DNA from: Roseivirga pacifica
Lineage (GTDB): Bacteria > Bacteroidota > Bacteroidia > Cytophagales > Cyclobacteriaceae
DNA: 64,000 nucleotides
Direction of reading: 5' to 3'
NCBI RefSeq assembly: GCF_900111145.1
Contig: NZ_FOIR01000001.1
Location: 1,557,501 to 1,621,500 of the forward strand
Shown: positions 27,516 to 37,195 of the stretch, piece after piece
Position numbering within the stretch: the stretch's first letter is position 1
Layout: the number at the start of each line of letters is the position of its first letter
Position numbers and translations under genes: made by a program
The notes under the pieces: model-generated
Database searches by the model: none
What the model was told of the DNA's origin: nothing
Seen by the model: only the letters and a program-made list of their open reading frames with translations

Positions 27516-28979
27516 CTATTTGCTGCCTTTCAATTTTGGTAGTTCAAAAGAATCAAGAGGACTCTTCTTTTTCATCATTTTCTCAATCTCCTCTGTAGTT
27601 CTTGGAGCAAAAGATGAAAGTAGTTCGAAACCGTCTTTTGTAATCAAAATATCGTCTTCAATTCTTACAGCAATGCCCCACCACTTTTTGTCGCATTTAG
27701 AACCTTCAGGAATGTAGATACCAGGCTCTACGGTAATCACCATGTTTTCTTCCATATCACCGTACATGCCTTTATCGTGCACATCCAAGCCAATGTGGTG
27801 AGAAAGGCCGTGCGGGTAGTAAAGGTGTCTTTCGTTTACATTGGCAATAATTCCGAGTTCCACTAGGCCTTCGTTGATTATCTTCTGGCTCAGTACGGTA
27901 ATTTCTCTAAAGCTGGTACCAGGCTTGCACTTTTGTATGGCTTCTTCCTGTGCTTTGTACACCAAGTCGTAAATGGCTTTTTCTTCAGGTGAGAACTCTC
28001 CATCAACAGGAATGGTGCGCGTAACATCGGCAGTGTAGCCATGGTATTCAGCACCCAAGTCCATCAAAATCATTTCTTTGCTTTCAATGTTTGGCTTGTG
28101 ATTTTCTATGTAATGAAGAATACAGCCGTTGTTACCAGCACCTACAATAGAAGGGTAGCCCTCATATTCAGAGCCATATTTTTTGAATACATATTCATGA
28201 ATTCCTTGAATTTCGGTTTCAGACATGCCAGGCTTCATGGCCTTCATTACCTCTACTTGGCCTACCGTAGAAATGAATACAGCCTTTCTGATAAGGTCAA
28301 GCTCTTCTTCGGTTTTAATGCCTCTTAGTTTGCTCATCATTTCATCGAGCGATTCAAGGTCAATGTTGTTCTTTTTGGGTTCGGCACCTAGTGTAGAAGT
28401 GTTCATACCGTAGCCAACCTTAGTTTTAAACTGCTCAATCAGGCTGAAAAGATCGGCCGTATTTCTACGATCGTCACGAACATCGTTTTCGAAGTCGTAG
28501 AACAGTACTTTGTCGAATTTTTCGAAGTCGATATTGTAATCTTTGAAAGCAGAGCCATTAAAAGTATTCATAATGGCTAGTTTGTCTTTTACGCCTTCAG
28601 TACCCAGTCTGCGGCCAGCCCACATTTCTTGCATGGCATTGCGCTCTTGAATAAAGAAGATCTCGTTGTAGTTACCATCTTCTCCTTGCTGATCTTCTTT
28701 AAAAATAAGCAGTACAGCGTGCGGTTCTCTGTAGCCTGTTAGGTAATAAAGGTTAGGGTCTTGATGATAGATGTAATCTACATCGTTGGCGCGGTTGCGC
28801 ACAGGGTTAGCGAAAAATACGGCTACTGAATTGGCCGGTAGTTCGGCTCTTAGGGCTTCCCTTCTTCCTTTATGGAATTCTGAAGAAAGAAAGTCAGATG
28901 GAGTTTCTTGAGCGGTAGAAACAAAAAATCCTGATAACATAAACGCTATCAGGATGAAATATCTTGAAGTAGATTTCAT
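27516..28979 (-). CDS. Secreted Xaa-Pro aminopeptidase (M24B)
   Basis: 487 aa. Signal peptide at residues 1-23 (ends VSTAQ). The N-terminal creatinase-like domain (~40-205) is followed by the pita-bread domain with all five metal ligands: DLGAEYHGYTADVTRTIP (two Asp), HHIGLDVHD (His), VEPGIYIP (Glu) and RIEDDILIT (Glu). It releases N-terminal residues before proline, here outside the cytoplasm. A second, cytoplasmic homologue is at 52921. It is transcribed after rpmB (29-bp gap). Confidence 0.93.
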   Translation of the reverse strand: MKSTSRYFILIAFMLSGFFVSTAQETPSDFLSSEFHKGRREALRAELPANSVAVFFANPVRNRANDVDYIYHQDPNLYYLTGYREPHAVLLIFKEDQQGEDGNYNEIFFIQERNAMQEMWAGRRLGTEGVKDKLAIMNTFNGSAFKDYNIDFEKFDKVLFYDFENDVRDDRRNTADLFSLIEQFKTKVGYGMNTSTLGAEPKKNNIDLESLDEMMSKLRGIKTEEELDLIRKAVFISTVGQVEVMKAMKPGMSETEIQGIHEYVFKKYGSEYEGYPSIVGAGNNGCILHYIENHKPNIESKEMILMDLGAEYHGYTADVTRTIPVDGEFSPEEKAIYDLVYKAQEEAIQKCKPGTSFREITVLSQKIINEGLVELGIIANVNERHLYYPHGLSHHIGLDVHDKGMYGDMEENMVITVEPGIYIPEGSKCDKKWWGIAVRIEDDILITKDGFELLSSFAPRTTEEIEKMMKKKSPLDSFELPKLKGSK

Positions 28980-29007
28980 AGTAGTACAATAACGTTCGAG
29001 GACGCTA

Positions 29008-29247
29008 TTATACTAAAATGTTACCGTTTTGTCTTGCTTTTTTTAGAACAGCAGCGATGCCGTTTTTATTAATGGTTCTGATTGCAGAGGTAGACACTTT
29101 TAAAGTGATCCACTTATCTTCTTCTGCAATGTAGAATCTCTTTTTCTGAAGATTTGGGTAGAATTTTCTCTTCGTTTTATTGTTAGCGTGTGAAACGTTG
29201 TTTCCCACTTGAACTTTCTTGCCGGTAATATCACAAACTCTTGCCAT
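29008..29247 (-). CDS. rpmB: 50S ribosomal protein L28
   Basis: 79 aa, beginning [20 protein letters not shown] with [17 protein letters not shown], diagnostic of bL28. In many Bacteroidota it directly precedes rpmG; here 8.6 kb of unrelated genes intervene. Followed on the same strand by the secreted aminopeptidase. Confidence 0.97.
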   Translation of the reverse strand: MARVCDITGKKVQVGNNVSHANNKTKRKFYPNLQKKRFYIAEEDKWITLKVSTSAIRTINKNGIAAVLKKARQNGNILV

Positions 29248-29345
29248 GATCTTTATTATATTAAGCCGCTTTTCTTAAACGGACTGCAAATATCCGAATT
29301 ATTCCCGAACTGACAAACAATGACTTAGAAAATAGATGAACTTTT

Positions 29346-30854
29346 TTACATCCACTCTCTTTTATCAGTTTCCACACGGTACAGAACGAATTTTTCTAAT
29401 GCCATAGCCTTTTCTAGCGGTATAAAGGGAATGCTTAAAGAGCCTGCAGCGGTGTAGAGTTTTACGTTGGCGAGGGCTTTTCTGCGCTGGTACCAACTCT
29501 GCCTTATTTCTACTGCTTGAATTTTATGAATTTGGGTAAGTTCATAAATATGCCCTAACGTTCCTCTATTGTTCTTGAGTAATTCTTCGTTCAATTCGAA
29601 CGAACGCTTATGGTAATATAGGTTAGAAAGAATGCCTACCACTAAAGGCCAAATGAGCACATAAAGTGCTTGTATCTGAAAGTGATAAAACAATATGGCT
29701 CCTGCGATTAGCGCTGGGAATACCCCTAAAAACAAAATAATTCTGAACATAAGCAGCTTGCTTACAGCATGCTGCTCCTCTGGTCGGAAAAACTCAGCAG
29801 GAAAAATTGAAGTAATCACTTTTTCTACCTGCTGCATGTAAGCACCCGGCACGTCAATCTTCGATTTTAGTTGGCTGGCATCCTCACTACTCGCTTGTTC
29901 CAAGCCCAAAGTCCACATATTGAACATGCGCCTAATCGGATTTTCCGACCAAGAGATTACTTGCACTTTCTTTTTGTTAATGGAAATCTCTTCTCTGTTT
30001 AAAAGCCCCTTTACCAACTTTAAACCATTTTTTTGTAGGCTAAGGTGTAAGTCGTAGTTCTTTAAAACTGTACTAATGAGCGAATAAAGAAAGGCGATAA
30101 TGGCAACCAAAAGCATGGTGGCACCAATAAGCACCCAAGTGTTATTAAGAATTTGCTCTTCGTAGCCAGAAAGCTCCTCAAAAACCATCTCCTCAATATT
30201 GTCAGTAAGCTCATTGAGCGTAGTAAAAACGAAAGCAAACAAAATACCCATTGAGCGCAAATGGTTTTGGCTTACCCCAACCTTAAACAAATCCGAAACA
30301 GAGAGCTTCATGATCAGTTCGCTGTTAGCTTCGGCTGTTTCAACGGCAACCTGTTCATCGGTTTGGTCCTCTGTCTTTTCGGCTTTCTCCTTCATCACAA
30401 AGTCGCGAAAAGCCATGGCTTGCTCTTTGTCCAGGGCATCAATGGTCATTTCCGACTTTTTCGCTCCGGCCGTATCAATTTCAATACTGACCACACCAAA
30501 AAACTGATGCAGAATATTCTGCTTAAAGTTGATGGTTTGAATGCGTTCAAACGGAATGTTGGTTTTCGACCGTTTTAAAACGCCTTTATCTATAACAATA
30601 GAGTTCTCATCTATATGGAAGTAGAACCGAAAGTAGGTGAGGATAGAGCCGCCCAAGTTGATGGCCGCAAAGGCAAGGGCTACATAGCCAATATAAACCT
30701 CGAACGAATTGCCTGTTTTTCGACCAATAAAAAGACTGAGCAGAATTGGCCAAAAGGCACGAATGGTAGTTCTAATAAACTTGATTAGAATAATACCGAT
30801 GGCAATGCGCGACTGCCGGCTGGGTGCTGCAAATGGATTATTCAATTGCTCCAT
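29346..30854 (-). CDS. Membrane protein with bacterial PH domains (YdbT-like)
   Basis: 502 aa. Two to three bPH2 (DUF304) domains are each preceded by paired membrane segments. Domain starts are visible at FHIDENSIVIDKGVLKRSKTNIPFERIQTINFKQ (residues ~75-110), LQKNGLKLVKGLLNREEISINKKKVQVISW (~275-305) and the C-terminal HIYELTQIHKIQAVEIRQSW. The start overlaps the stop of the neighbouring one-domain protein by 17 bp, forming a YdbS-YdbT-like pair. Proposed envelope roles are not established. Confidence 0.85.
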   Translation of the reverse strand: MEQLNNPFAAPSRQSRIAIGIILIKFIRTTIRAFWPILLSLFIGRKTGNSFEVYIGYVALAFAAINLGGSILTYFRFYFHIDENSIVIDKGVLKRSKTNIPFERIQTINFKQNILHQFFGVVSIEIDTAGAKKSEMTIDALDKEQAMAFRDFVMKEKAEKTEDQTDEQVAVETAEANSELIMKLSVSDLFKVGVSQNHLRSMGILFAFVFTTLNELTDNIEEMVFEELSGYEEQILNNTWVLIGATMLLVAIIAFLYSLISTVLKNYDLHLSLQKNGLKLVKGLLNREEISINKKKVQVISWSENPIRRMFNMWTLGLEQASSEDASQLKSKIDVPGAYMQQVEKVITSIFPAEFFRPEEQHAVSKLLMFRIILFLGVFPALIAGAILFYHFQIQALYVLIWPLVVGILSNLYYHKRSFELNEELLKNNRGTLGHIYELTQIHKIQAVEIRQSWYQRRKALANVKLYTAAGSLSIPFIPLEKAMALEKFVLYRVETDKREWM

Positions 30855-31374
30855 CCTCGGCCGTTTTTCCTAATACAAACTCTTTAATTCTTAAGGCGGT
30901 TTCTTCAGGTAAACCGGGTATGGAAAGGTCGCTTTGGCTACCGCCAGCGGTATAAATTTTTATGCTATGCAGTTTAAAAATTCGGTCGAGTGGACCTTGC
31001 TTTACTTCTGCATGCTGAATACGATTAAAAGGGATAGATGTGCGAACCGACCATATGAGGCCTTTGGTGTAAAGGAGGTCTCTTTCGCGCAGCGCATATT
31101 TCTTTTTCTTAAAACCTTTTAAAGTTAAAGCGGCACTAAGCCCCCAAAGGACAAGAGTTGGTGCGCAAGCATAGGCAAAATGTAGTAAGGTGGGCTCAAT
31201 ATCTGGCGAAAAGTAAACTATGGCAGCTCCGCCAATGGTGAGTAGTGTAAAAATAATGCTTTGCATAATTAGCAAAACCTTAAGGTAACGCTTGTCTATA
31301 GGTTGAAGATCGGTAGGGGTTAGCTCGGGTAGTTCGGCAACTTTTACCGGTAGGTTCTCAAAAATCTGACTCAT
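30838..31374 (-). CDS. Membrane protein with one bacterial PH domain (YdbS-like)
   Basis: 178 aa. Two membrane segments (~residues 30-85) precede a bPH2 domain with ALRERDLLYTKGLIWSVRTSIPFNRIQHAEVKQGPLDR in outline, ending IPGLPEETALRIKEFVLGK. It is the single-domain partner of the larger PH-domain protein downstream. Its ATG overlaps the stop of the upstream DUF5522 gene by 4 bp. Confidence 0.85.
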   Translation of the reverse strand: MSQIFENLPVKVAELPELTPTDLQPIDKRYLKVLLIMQSIIFTLLTIGGAAIVYFSPDIEPTLLHFAYACAPTLVLWGLSAALTLKGFKKKKYALRERDLLYTKGLIWSVRTSIPFNRIQHAEVKQGPLDRIFKLHSIKIYTAGGSQSDLSIPGLPEETALRIKEFVLGKTAEDGAIE

Positions 31375-31532
31375 TTTTTAAATCCGTAAGGGCAGTGTCT
31401 GCATCCATTTCTGCAGCAATAGCCACGCTTTTTGTGGTAATGGGCAGTAAATACCAAATTACCATTTTCGTCAATGTAGTAATCTTCCTTTTTACCAGCA
31501 AAGTCGTAAGGGCCTTTAGAATGCTTCGACAT
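31371..31532 (-). CDS. DUF5522 small Cys-rich protein
   Basis: 53 aa from the ATG at 31530-31532 (an upstream TTG is less likely). The C-terminal motif GYCCRNGCRHCPYGF has four cysteines and a His and is the hallmark of this small family, likely binding metal or an iron-sulfur centre (inference). It is the first gene of an operon with the two PH-domain proteins and is divergent from rocD. Confidence 0.8.
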   Translation of the reverse strand: MSKHSKGPYDFAGKKEDYYIDENGNLVFTAHYHKKRGYCCRNGCRHCPYGFKK

Positions 31533-31603
31533 GTTTTTAGGCTTGTTTTGTTTTGATACCTTTGTCAAAGGTAATCATGATTAATTCTCAAATTTAGTAA
31601 CCT

Positions 31604-32848
31604 ATGGAAATGGTACAATCGAGTAAAGAAGCAATTGCATTAGAAAATAAGTACGGAGCACATAACTATCACCCACTGCCGGTGGTGCTTTCGAAGGGTG
31701 AAGGCGTCTTTTTGTGGGATGTTGAAGGTAAGAAGTATTACGACTTTCTTTCTGCTTACAGTGCGGTAAATCAAGGCCACTGCCACCCACGCATTGTTGG
31801 CGCACTAAAAGAGCAGGCTGAGCAGCTAACCCTTACTTCGCGCGCTTTCCATAGCGATGTGCTTGGTGTTTTTGAGAAGTATATGAGTGAATACTTCGGC
31901 TTCGACAAGGTGTTGCCTATGAATACAGGTGCCGAGGCTGTGGAAACAGCTATTAAGCTATGTAGGAAATGGGCTTATGAGAAGAAGGGTATCTCCCAGA
32001 ATGAAGCGAAGATTATTGTTTGCGAAAACAACTTCCATGGTAGAACTACTACCATTATTTCCTTCTCGAACGATCCGGTGGCCAGAAAGAACTTTGGGCC
32101 TTATACAGAGGGCTTTATAAAAATTGCCTACGATGATATTGATGCGTTGGAGGCCGCTTTGAAAGAAGAAAATGTGGCCGGATTTTTGGTAGAGCCTATT
32201 CAAGGTGAGGCGGGCGTTTACGTGCCGCAAGATGGTTTTCTATCCAAAGCTAATGAGCTCTGCAAGCAAAACAATGTATTGTTTATTGCCGATGAAGTGC
32301 AAACCGGAATTGCAAGAACGGGCGAACTTTTGGCCTGCAATTATGAAAATGTAAATCCAGATATTTTGGTGCTGGGTAAGGCTGTTTCTGGAGGTGTTTA
32401 CCCTGTTTCTGCAGTGCTTGCCAACAATGAGGTAATGGATGTAATTGGCCCTGGCCAGCATGGAAGTACTTTTGGTGGTAACCCACTGGCAGCTAAGGTC
32501 GCAATGGCAGCATTAGATGTTATTCGCGATGAGAAACTTGCAGATAACGCAAAGCGCTTGGGCGAAATTTTCAGAGAAAGAATGAATGCCTTTATACAAA
32601 AGAGCGATTTGGTTTCGTTGGTGAGGGGAAAAGGCTTGCTGAACGCAATTGTTATTAACGATACTGAAGACAGCTCTACTGCATGGGATATTTGTGTTAA
32701 GCTGAAGGAAAACGGGCTGTTGGCAAAACCAACTCACGGAAACATTATTCGTTTTGCCCCTCCTTTGGTTATGACAGAGGAACAATTGCATGATTGTTGT
32801 GACATTATTGAAAGAACAATTAACGATTGCACAAAAAGCGAAGCTTGA
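31604..32848 (+). CDS. rocD: Ornithine--oxo-acid transaminase
   Basis: 414 aa. Class III PLP aminotransferase features: [52 protein letters not shown] and the PLP lysine in [17 protein letters not shown]. The N-terminal [17 protein letters not shown] pattern is specific for ornithine aminotransferase rather than acetylornithine or GABA enzymes. It converts ornithine plus 2-oxoglutarate to glutamate semialdehyde and glutamate. Confidence 0.95.
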   Translation: MEMVQSSKEAIALENKYGAHNYHPLPVVLSKGEGVFLWDVEGKKYYDFLSAYSAVNQGHCHPRIVGALKEQAEQLTLTSRAFHSDVLGVFEKYMSEYFGFDKVLPMNTGAEAVETAIKLCRKWAYEKKGISQNEAKIIVCENNFHGRTTTIISFSNDPVARKNFGPYTEGFIKIAYDDIDALEAALKEENVAGFLVEPIQGEAGVYVPQDGFLSKANELCKQNNVLFIADEVQTGIARTGELLACNYENVNPDILVLGKAVSGGVYPVSAVLANNEVMDVIGPGQHGSTFGGNPLAAKVAMAALDVIRDEKLADNAKRLGEIFRERMNAFIQKSDLVSLVRGKGLLNAIVINDTEDSSTAWDICVKLKENGLLAKPTHGNIIRFAPPLVMTEEQLHDCCDIIERTINDCTKSEA

Positions 32849-32862
32849 AATTGAAATAGTTA

Positions 32863-32870
32863 TATTTTTG
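32863..32870 (+). promoter_or_regulatory. Possible -7 element (TAnnTTTG type)
   Basis: TATTTTTG matches the Bacteroidota -7 consensus and lies 70 bp ahead of the small membrane protein gene. No well-spaced upstream TTTG box was found, so this is weak. Confidence 0.3.
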
Positions 32871-32940
32871 TAGCAGTTTTACGATTGTGAGGTAGGGTAA
32901 ACTTCTTCTGAGGTTTATTCTACATGCAATAAATACCCTG

Positions 32941-33156
32941 ATGTTAACAACAACCAAAAGAAAAATTCTTCACGCTATCTCGCTTACTTTGGCGATTGGC
33001 TGCATGGGCTTTGGCTTCTACTTAAAGTACCAAAAAGCTAAAAATGCACAACCTGTATTTGCAAATAAACCTGCCGAGATTATGATACTTGAAGTATCAG
33101 ATACTACCGACTATGGTTTTTACGACCAACAGTTCGAGATGTCTGACCCAAATTGA
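32941..33156 (+). CDS. Small single-span membrane protein, unknown
   Basis: 71 aa. One hydrophobic segment (residues ~10-28: HAISLTLAIGCMGFGFYL) and a polar tail ending in an acidic stretch. No family recognised. It is followed 24 bp later by a clear terminator, supporting a real short transcript. Confidence 0.55.
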   Translation: MLTTTKRKILHAISLTLAIGCMGFGFYLKYQKAKNAQPVFANKPAEIMILEVSDTTDYGFYDQQFEMSDPN

Positions 33157-33180
33157 AGTGAACATTTAACTAATAAATAG

Positions 33181-33206
33181 AACCTCTTTTTTAAAGAGGT
33201 TTTTTT
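33181..33206 (+). terminator. Rho-independent terminator
   Basis: Arms AACCTCTTT and AAAGAGGTT around TTT, followed by a T-run. Located 24 bp after the small membrane protein gene. Confidence 0.88.
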
Positions 33207-33279
33207 ATGTGTTCTCTTTTCATAATTTATCCCTCAATTTTGGGCAAAGTAATATTTGATACATGGCAATGAAGTTTAA

Positions 33280-34116
33280 ATGGAGGTGTTGGTAAAATAT
33301 CTGTTTAGTGCTCCACTTCAAAAACCCATTGAGTTTCAGTACTTAATTGGCGTTTTAATTCTTATCGCGATTGGTCTATTAGTTGGCTGGTTGTTGGTTA
33401 AGAAGATTAAGGTGAAACATACGGAAGAACTTGATGGGTATAAAAAGCTGATAGAGGAGAAGGATCAGGAGCTACTTTCTTTTGTAAAGGCTCAAGACTT
33501 GGAGAAAAAACAATTGGCGAATGCCATGGCCGAAAATTTCGGAAAGTTGTTCTCTGTTTTAAACCTAAATCTGTCACCGCTAAAGGCAGCCAAGCCAGTC
33601 GATCAAGAGAAACAGCAGGAAATATTCAAGAATAGTGGTTCGGTAATAAACGAGCTAGAAGATGAATTAAAAAAGGTCTGTTTTGAACTAATGCCGCAGA
33701 CACTCCTAAAGAGAGGGCTTACGGCAACATTAAAAGAATTTGGGGCACTTTTGGAACGTGTACATGGTATAGCCTGTCATGTTGCGGTTACCGATAATAA
33801 TCAACGCCTGACATCCGCAGAAGAATTGGGGTTGTTTAGAATTGCTCAAGATTGGGTGGAAGTTTTGCTAGCGAATAATGTGCCTTCGGAAATCCATATT
33901 GGATTTGAAAGGAAGAAGGGGCGAGCCACTTTATACATTATTGCTAATAACTCCAAATTGGAAATGGATGATTCGTTTAGTGAAGCTGCGGTTTGGAAAC
34001 GTATTTCGGTTAGGCTTAATGAGTTAAATGCGGTACTGAATACTAGAACTGATGAAGAAGGCCTGAGTCCAGGCTCATTGAAAATGGAGGTTTGTCTAGC
34101 AGCAGTGGCTTCTTAA
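33280..34116 (+). CDS. Degenerate histidine-kinase-like membrane protein (pseudokinase)
   Basis: 278 aa. One membrane segment (residues ~22-41), a short coiled coil (~45-80), then a region with the layout of HisKA_3/HATPase kinases: NLNLSPLK, FELMPQTLLKRGLTATLKEF, ELGLFRIAQD and EIHIGFE. The key residues are gone: the segment that should read DLHDGxGQ is AMAENFGK (Ala84 in place of His), the N-box asparagines are replaced in DWVEVLLANN, and no DxGxG box is visible. It probably acts as a non-catalytic scaffold or sensor (inference). No response regulator is adjacent. Confidence 0.65.
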   Translation: MEVLVKYLFSAPLQKPIEFQYLIGVLILIAIGLLVGWLLVKKIKVKHTEELDGYKKLIEEKDQELLSFVKAQDLEKKQLANAMAENFGKLFSVLNLNLSPLKAAKPVDQEKQQEIFKNSGSVINELEDELKKVCFELMPQTLLKRGLTATLKEFGALLERVHGIACHVAVTDNNQRLTSAEELGLFRIAQDWVEVLLANNVPSEIHIGFERKKGRATLYIIANNSKLEMDDSFSEAAVWKRISVRLNELNAVLNTRTDEEGLSPGSLKMEVCLAAVAS

Positions 34117-34140
34117 AGTTGTCAGTTCAATTAGTTGAGT

Positions 34141-34190
34141 CTGGCACCGATATTTCTTATCGGTGCCAGATGGTAGGCTTTTTAAAGCCC
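34141..34190. terminator. Hairpin pair between convergent genes
   Basis: A 12-bp-arm hairpin (CTGGCACCGATA and complement, 34141-34169) is followed by a small one (GGCTTT/AAAGCC, about 34177-34190). The T tract is weak, but the site between two convergent genes fits transcription termination. Confidence 0.6.
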
Positions 34191-34225
34191 TTCATTTGAT
34201 AGGTACATTGACAACTTTACTAAAC

Positions 34226-37099
34226 TTAACCTCTACCAAAACGCTGACGCATTTCTTGCATTCGCTGCATTCTATCGTCTAGCTGAGGGGCTTCGCCTTG
34301 CCCGAAACTTCTAATGTTAAACACAAAGCTTAACATAAAATACTGAGTAAGAATTTGTGTTTGGCTATCCTGAATATAAGAGCCGGTTACGCTACGGCTA
34401 ATACTCTGGTTCTGCTTCAATAAATCGAATACGCTCAATTTAATTTCTGCTTTTTGCTGAATAATCTTCTTACCTAACTCCATGTTCCACAAAACGAAGT
34501 TTTGGTCGTAACCTTCGGACAAACCAGAGTATAATGTATGGTTTACCGTGGTTCTATAAACCCAGTCCTTACCAAAAATTAGGTTCATTCTTAACCTTGA
34601 ACTTTGGGTAAAGTAGCTGGTGGCATCAATGCCGTCAAGTGTATTGGTAACGTTGCTAAAGCTGGAGTTGCTCGAAAGCGTGAAGTCAACTTTTTCACTA
34701 ATGTTGCTGCTTAGTACTAGGCCTAGTCCTGCAGTTGGGGTTTTTGCGTAGTTCAGTTCATCATTAATTACTTCTGGGGTTTTGTTGTATGAGAGTGAGC
34801 CAGTGAAGTTCAAGTTAGACTTTATTCCCCCTAATGGTAAGCCATAACTAATAAAGCTGCGAATGTTCCAATAGCCGCTTAGGTTAGTTGGCTTGCTATA
34901 GCGTGCTCCAGGTTCTAATGTAATTCCATCAACTTCTACAGGAGTGCTGCCAGCCACTACAGTGGTATTGCCAATGTAATTATCGGAATAGGTACCACTA
35001 AACATGGTGAAAAAGTTGCTTGAGCTTTCCATGTCCACTTTGTTGTAGCGAACCGTTGCAGCGTGCTGGTAAGCTTGGTCAAGAGTAGGGTTACCTGCCG
35101 AAATATTCAATGGGTCGGTGTTGTCAACTACATTTTGTAGCTGCGTTACCGATGGAGCATCAGTGCTGGTGCGATAATTTATGCTCAGCGATTCGCCTCT
35201 ACTAAACCTGTAACGGTAGTTGGCTGTAGGCAAAAAGTTGTTGAAAGTTCGAGCTGTAGTGCCTTCTAGCGGGAAAGTTTGCTCATTGTCTAAATTGGCA
35301 TTCTGAAAAGTGGCTCTTAAAGAAAGGTTCGCGTTTGTGCCCCTTAAATTGTAACCAAGAGAAGCACTATGGGTAACATAATCGCTTTTAAATGTGTTTG
35401 AAAGCGTTGTGTTTAGGTCAGAGTATTCTCCGGTGCCTTCATTAAAATCATAGGTTTCTTTGTCCGAATCGGTGTATTGGTAGCCATATTGATAGCTGGC
35501 CAATAGTTGACTTTTATCGGTCAATGGTTCGGTGTATGTGGCGTTCACGCGAAGGTTAAGCCCATCTTGTAAAAGATCCGAATTCTGATTGAAGTTTACT
35601 TCTCTGTCGTTATCCGCGTAAAATATGTTTTCTGAAAGAAGGTAAGCATCACCTGTGTTACCATTCATATTCGTGTTGAGGTTAATGGAGAAAGTTCGGC
35701 CTCTTTTTTCGAATGCATGACGGTACAAAAGGTTATTGCTAAATGTATATGCGGTAAGGTCCGATGAGTTAGATGTGTTGCTTTCATTGAGCAAATCGTC
35801 AAAACTCATGGTTTGTCCGCTAGTAGAAGAGATACCCGAATTGTTTTGCAGGGTAAGCCTAGGGCGAACAATAATCGAGTTCTTATCATCAATCTTGTAT
35901 TCCAATTCTGCACTGAACCTGTGATTGATGTTGGTGCTTTCGTTCAGGCTTAGCTCATCATAAGTTTGCCCCTCGTTTTCTGGCAAAGTATAACTTCTCC
36001 AAAGCTGCTCATTGGCATTATTGTCCGATTGATTAAAGAAGTAACTAGCTGTAAGCTTTAGTTTATCGGTTGGTTCATAAGAGTAGTTTATTCCGAAGGC
36101 TTTCGTTTCCGATATACCCGATTCTTGGCCTACCAGAAAGTCGCTGGTGTTGTCGCCCCCAGAGAATCCGCCTCCTCCTGGTGCACCACCGCCACCGCCA
36201 CGACCACCTCGGCCACCGCCACGCCTGCCACCAGCAGTAATGCCTAGCAAATCGCTGGTGCTAAAGTTTTGGATGTTGATGTTGTTGGTTTGGGCTAAAA
36301 TGGTGGTACGGGATTTCTCTCTGAACAAGTTGATGCTACCGCCAACATTGTATCGTTCGTCAGTGCCTACGCCCCCGTAAACCTTTCCAAACTCACCATT
36401 GCGCATACTGGCTTTGGTAATAATGTTCAATGTTTTAGTGGTTTCTCCATCGGTAAAGCCAGTAAATTGTGCTTGGTCGCTTGCCTGATCGTAAACCTGA
36501 ATGCGTTCAATGATTTCTGCAGGTAGGTTCTGTAGGGCTGCGTTAGGGTCGTCACCAAAAAACTCGCGGCCATCAACCAATACGCGTTGTACTGTTTCAC
36601 CTTGCGCCTGTACAGTACCGTTTTGAACTACAATGCCTGGCATTTTTTCTAGCAAATCGCCAGCAGTCGCATCTGGATTCGTTTTAAAAGCACTAGCAAT
36701 CATTTCGGTGGTATCACCATTTTGTACCACTCGTTGAGCCAAGCCTTCCACGGTTACCTCATCCAAACTTTTGAAGTCTTCAGCTAGAATAATGTTACCA
36801 AGGTCGAGCGATTTGCCCTGTACTTCTAGTCCTATTTGGTAGCTCTTAAACCCGACAAAACTAATGGCCAATTGGTAGTTGCCATCAGCAACTCCTGTAA
36901 TTCTAAATTGCCCCTCCAAATCAGTGGAAAAGGCACGCATTGTTGAGTCTTGCTGGTTGAGTAAAACCACAGTAGACTGTTGCAATGGTTTTTGTTCGGC
37001 ACTATCTAAAACGGTACCCTTTACTACCCAAAACTGTGCTTGGGCTATTGAGCAAATTGCCATAAGACTGACAATGAGGAAGTAAGGTCTTGCTTTCAT
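34226..37099 (-). CDS. TonB-dependent receptor-like outer-membrane barrel with Gly-rich insert
   Basis: 957 aa. Signal peptide (1-21), a CarboxypepD_reg domain (~22-110, WVVKGTVLDSAEQKPLQQSTV), a TonB plug (~130-230; GDLLEKMPGIVVQNGTVQAQGETVQRVLVDGREFF) and a long OMP_b-brl_3-type barrel. Between plug and barrel, residues ~286-313 are an unusual GGRRGGGRGGRGGGGG-type low-complexity insert. The C-terminus ends MQEMRQRFGRG rather than on an aromatic residue. The substrate is unknown; members of this group are often annotated without known ligands. No SusD-like partner adjoins it. Confidence 0.85.
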   Translation of the reverse strand: MKARPYFLIVSLMAICSIAQAQFWVVKGTVLDSAEQKPLQQSTVVLLNQQDSTMRAFSTDLEGQFRITGVADGNYQLAISFVGFKSYQIGLEVQGKSLDLGNIILAEDFKSLDEVTVEGLAQRVVQNGDTTEMIASAFKTNPDATAGDLLEKMPGIVVQNGTVQAQGETVQRVLVDGREFFGDDPNAALQNLPAEIIERIQVYDQASDQAQFTGFTDGETTKTLNIITKASMRNGEFGKVYGGVGTDERYNVGGSINLFREKSRTTILAQTNNINIQNFSTSDLLGITAGGRRGGGRGGRGGGGGAPGGGGFSGGDNTSDFLVGQESGISETKAFGINYSYEPTDKLKLTASYFFNQSDNNANEQLWRSYTLPENEGQTYDELSLNESTNINHRFSAELEYKIDDKNSIIVRPRLTLQNNSGISSTSGQTMSFDDLLNESNTSNSSDLTAYTFSNNLLYRHAFEKRGRTFSINLNTNMNGNTGDAYLLSENIFYADNDREVNFNQNSDLLQDGLNLRVNATYTEPLTDKSQLLASYQYGYQYTDSDKETYDFNEGTGEYSDLNTTLSNTFKSDYVTHSASLGYNLRGTNANLSLRATFQNANLDNEQTFPLEGTTARTFNNFLPTANYRYRFSRGESLSINYRTSTDAPSVTQLQNVVDNTDPLNISAGNPTLDQAYQHAATVRYNKVDMESSSNFFTMFSGTYSDNYIGNTTVVAGSTPVEVDGITLEPGARYSKPTNLSGYWNIRSFISYGLPLGGIKSNLNFTGSLSYNKTPEVINDELNYAKTPTAGLGLVLSSNISEKVDFTLSSNSSFSNVTNTLDGIDATSYFTQSSRLRMNLIFGKDWVYRTTVNHTLYSGLSEGYDQNFVLWNMELGKKIIQQKAEIKLSVFDLLKQNQSISRSVTGSYIQDSQTQILTQYFMLSFVFNIRSFGQGEAPQLDDRMQRMQEMRQRFGRG

Positions 37100-37195
37100 T
37101 GTGGTTTGGACAGCAACAAAATCAAGAAGGTTTAATTGGGTTTTGTTTTTATTGTTTTAAGAGATATATTTATTGATAAACAATAAATTTTAAGA

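Noticed and set aside
36147-36380. Proline-rich plus-strand frame (PPPPGAPPPPPRPP-like)
   Set aside because: It is the antisense reading of the Gly-rich insert of the outer-membrane receptor.
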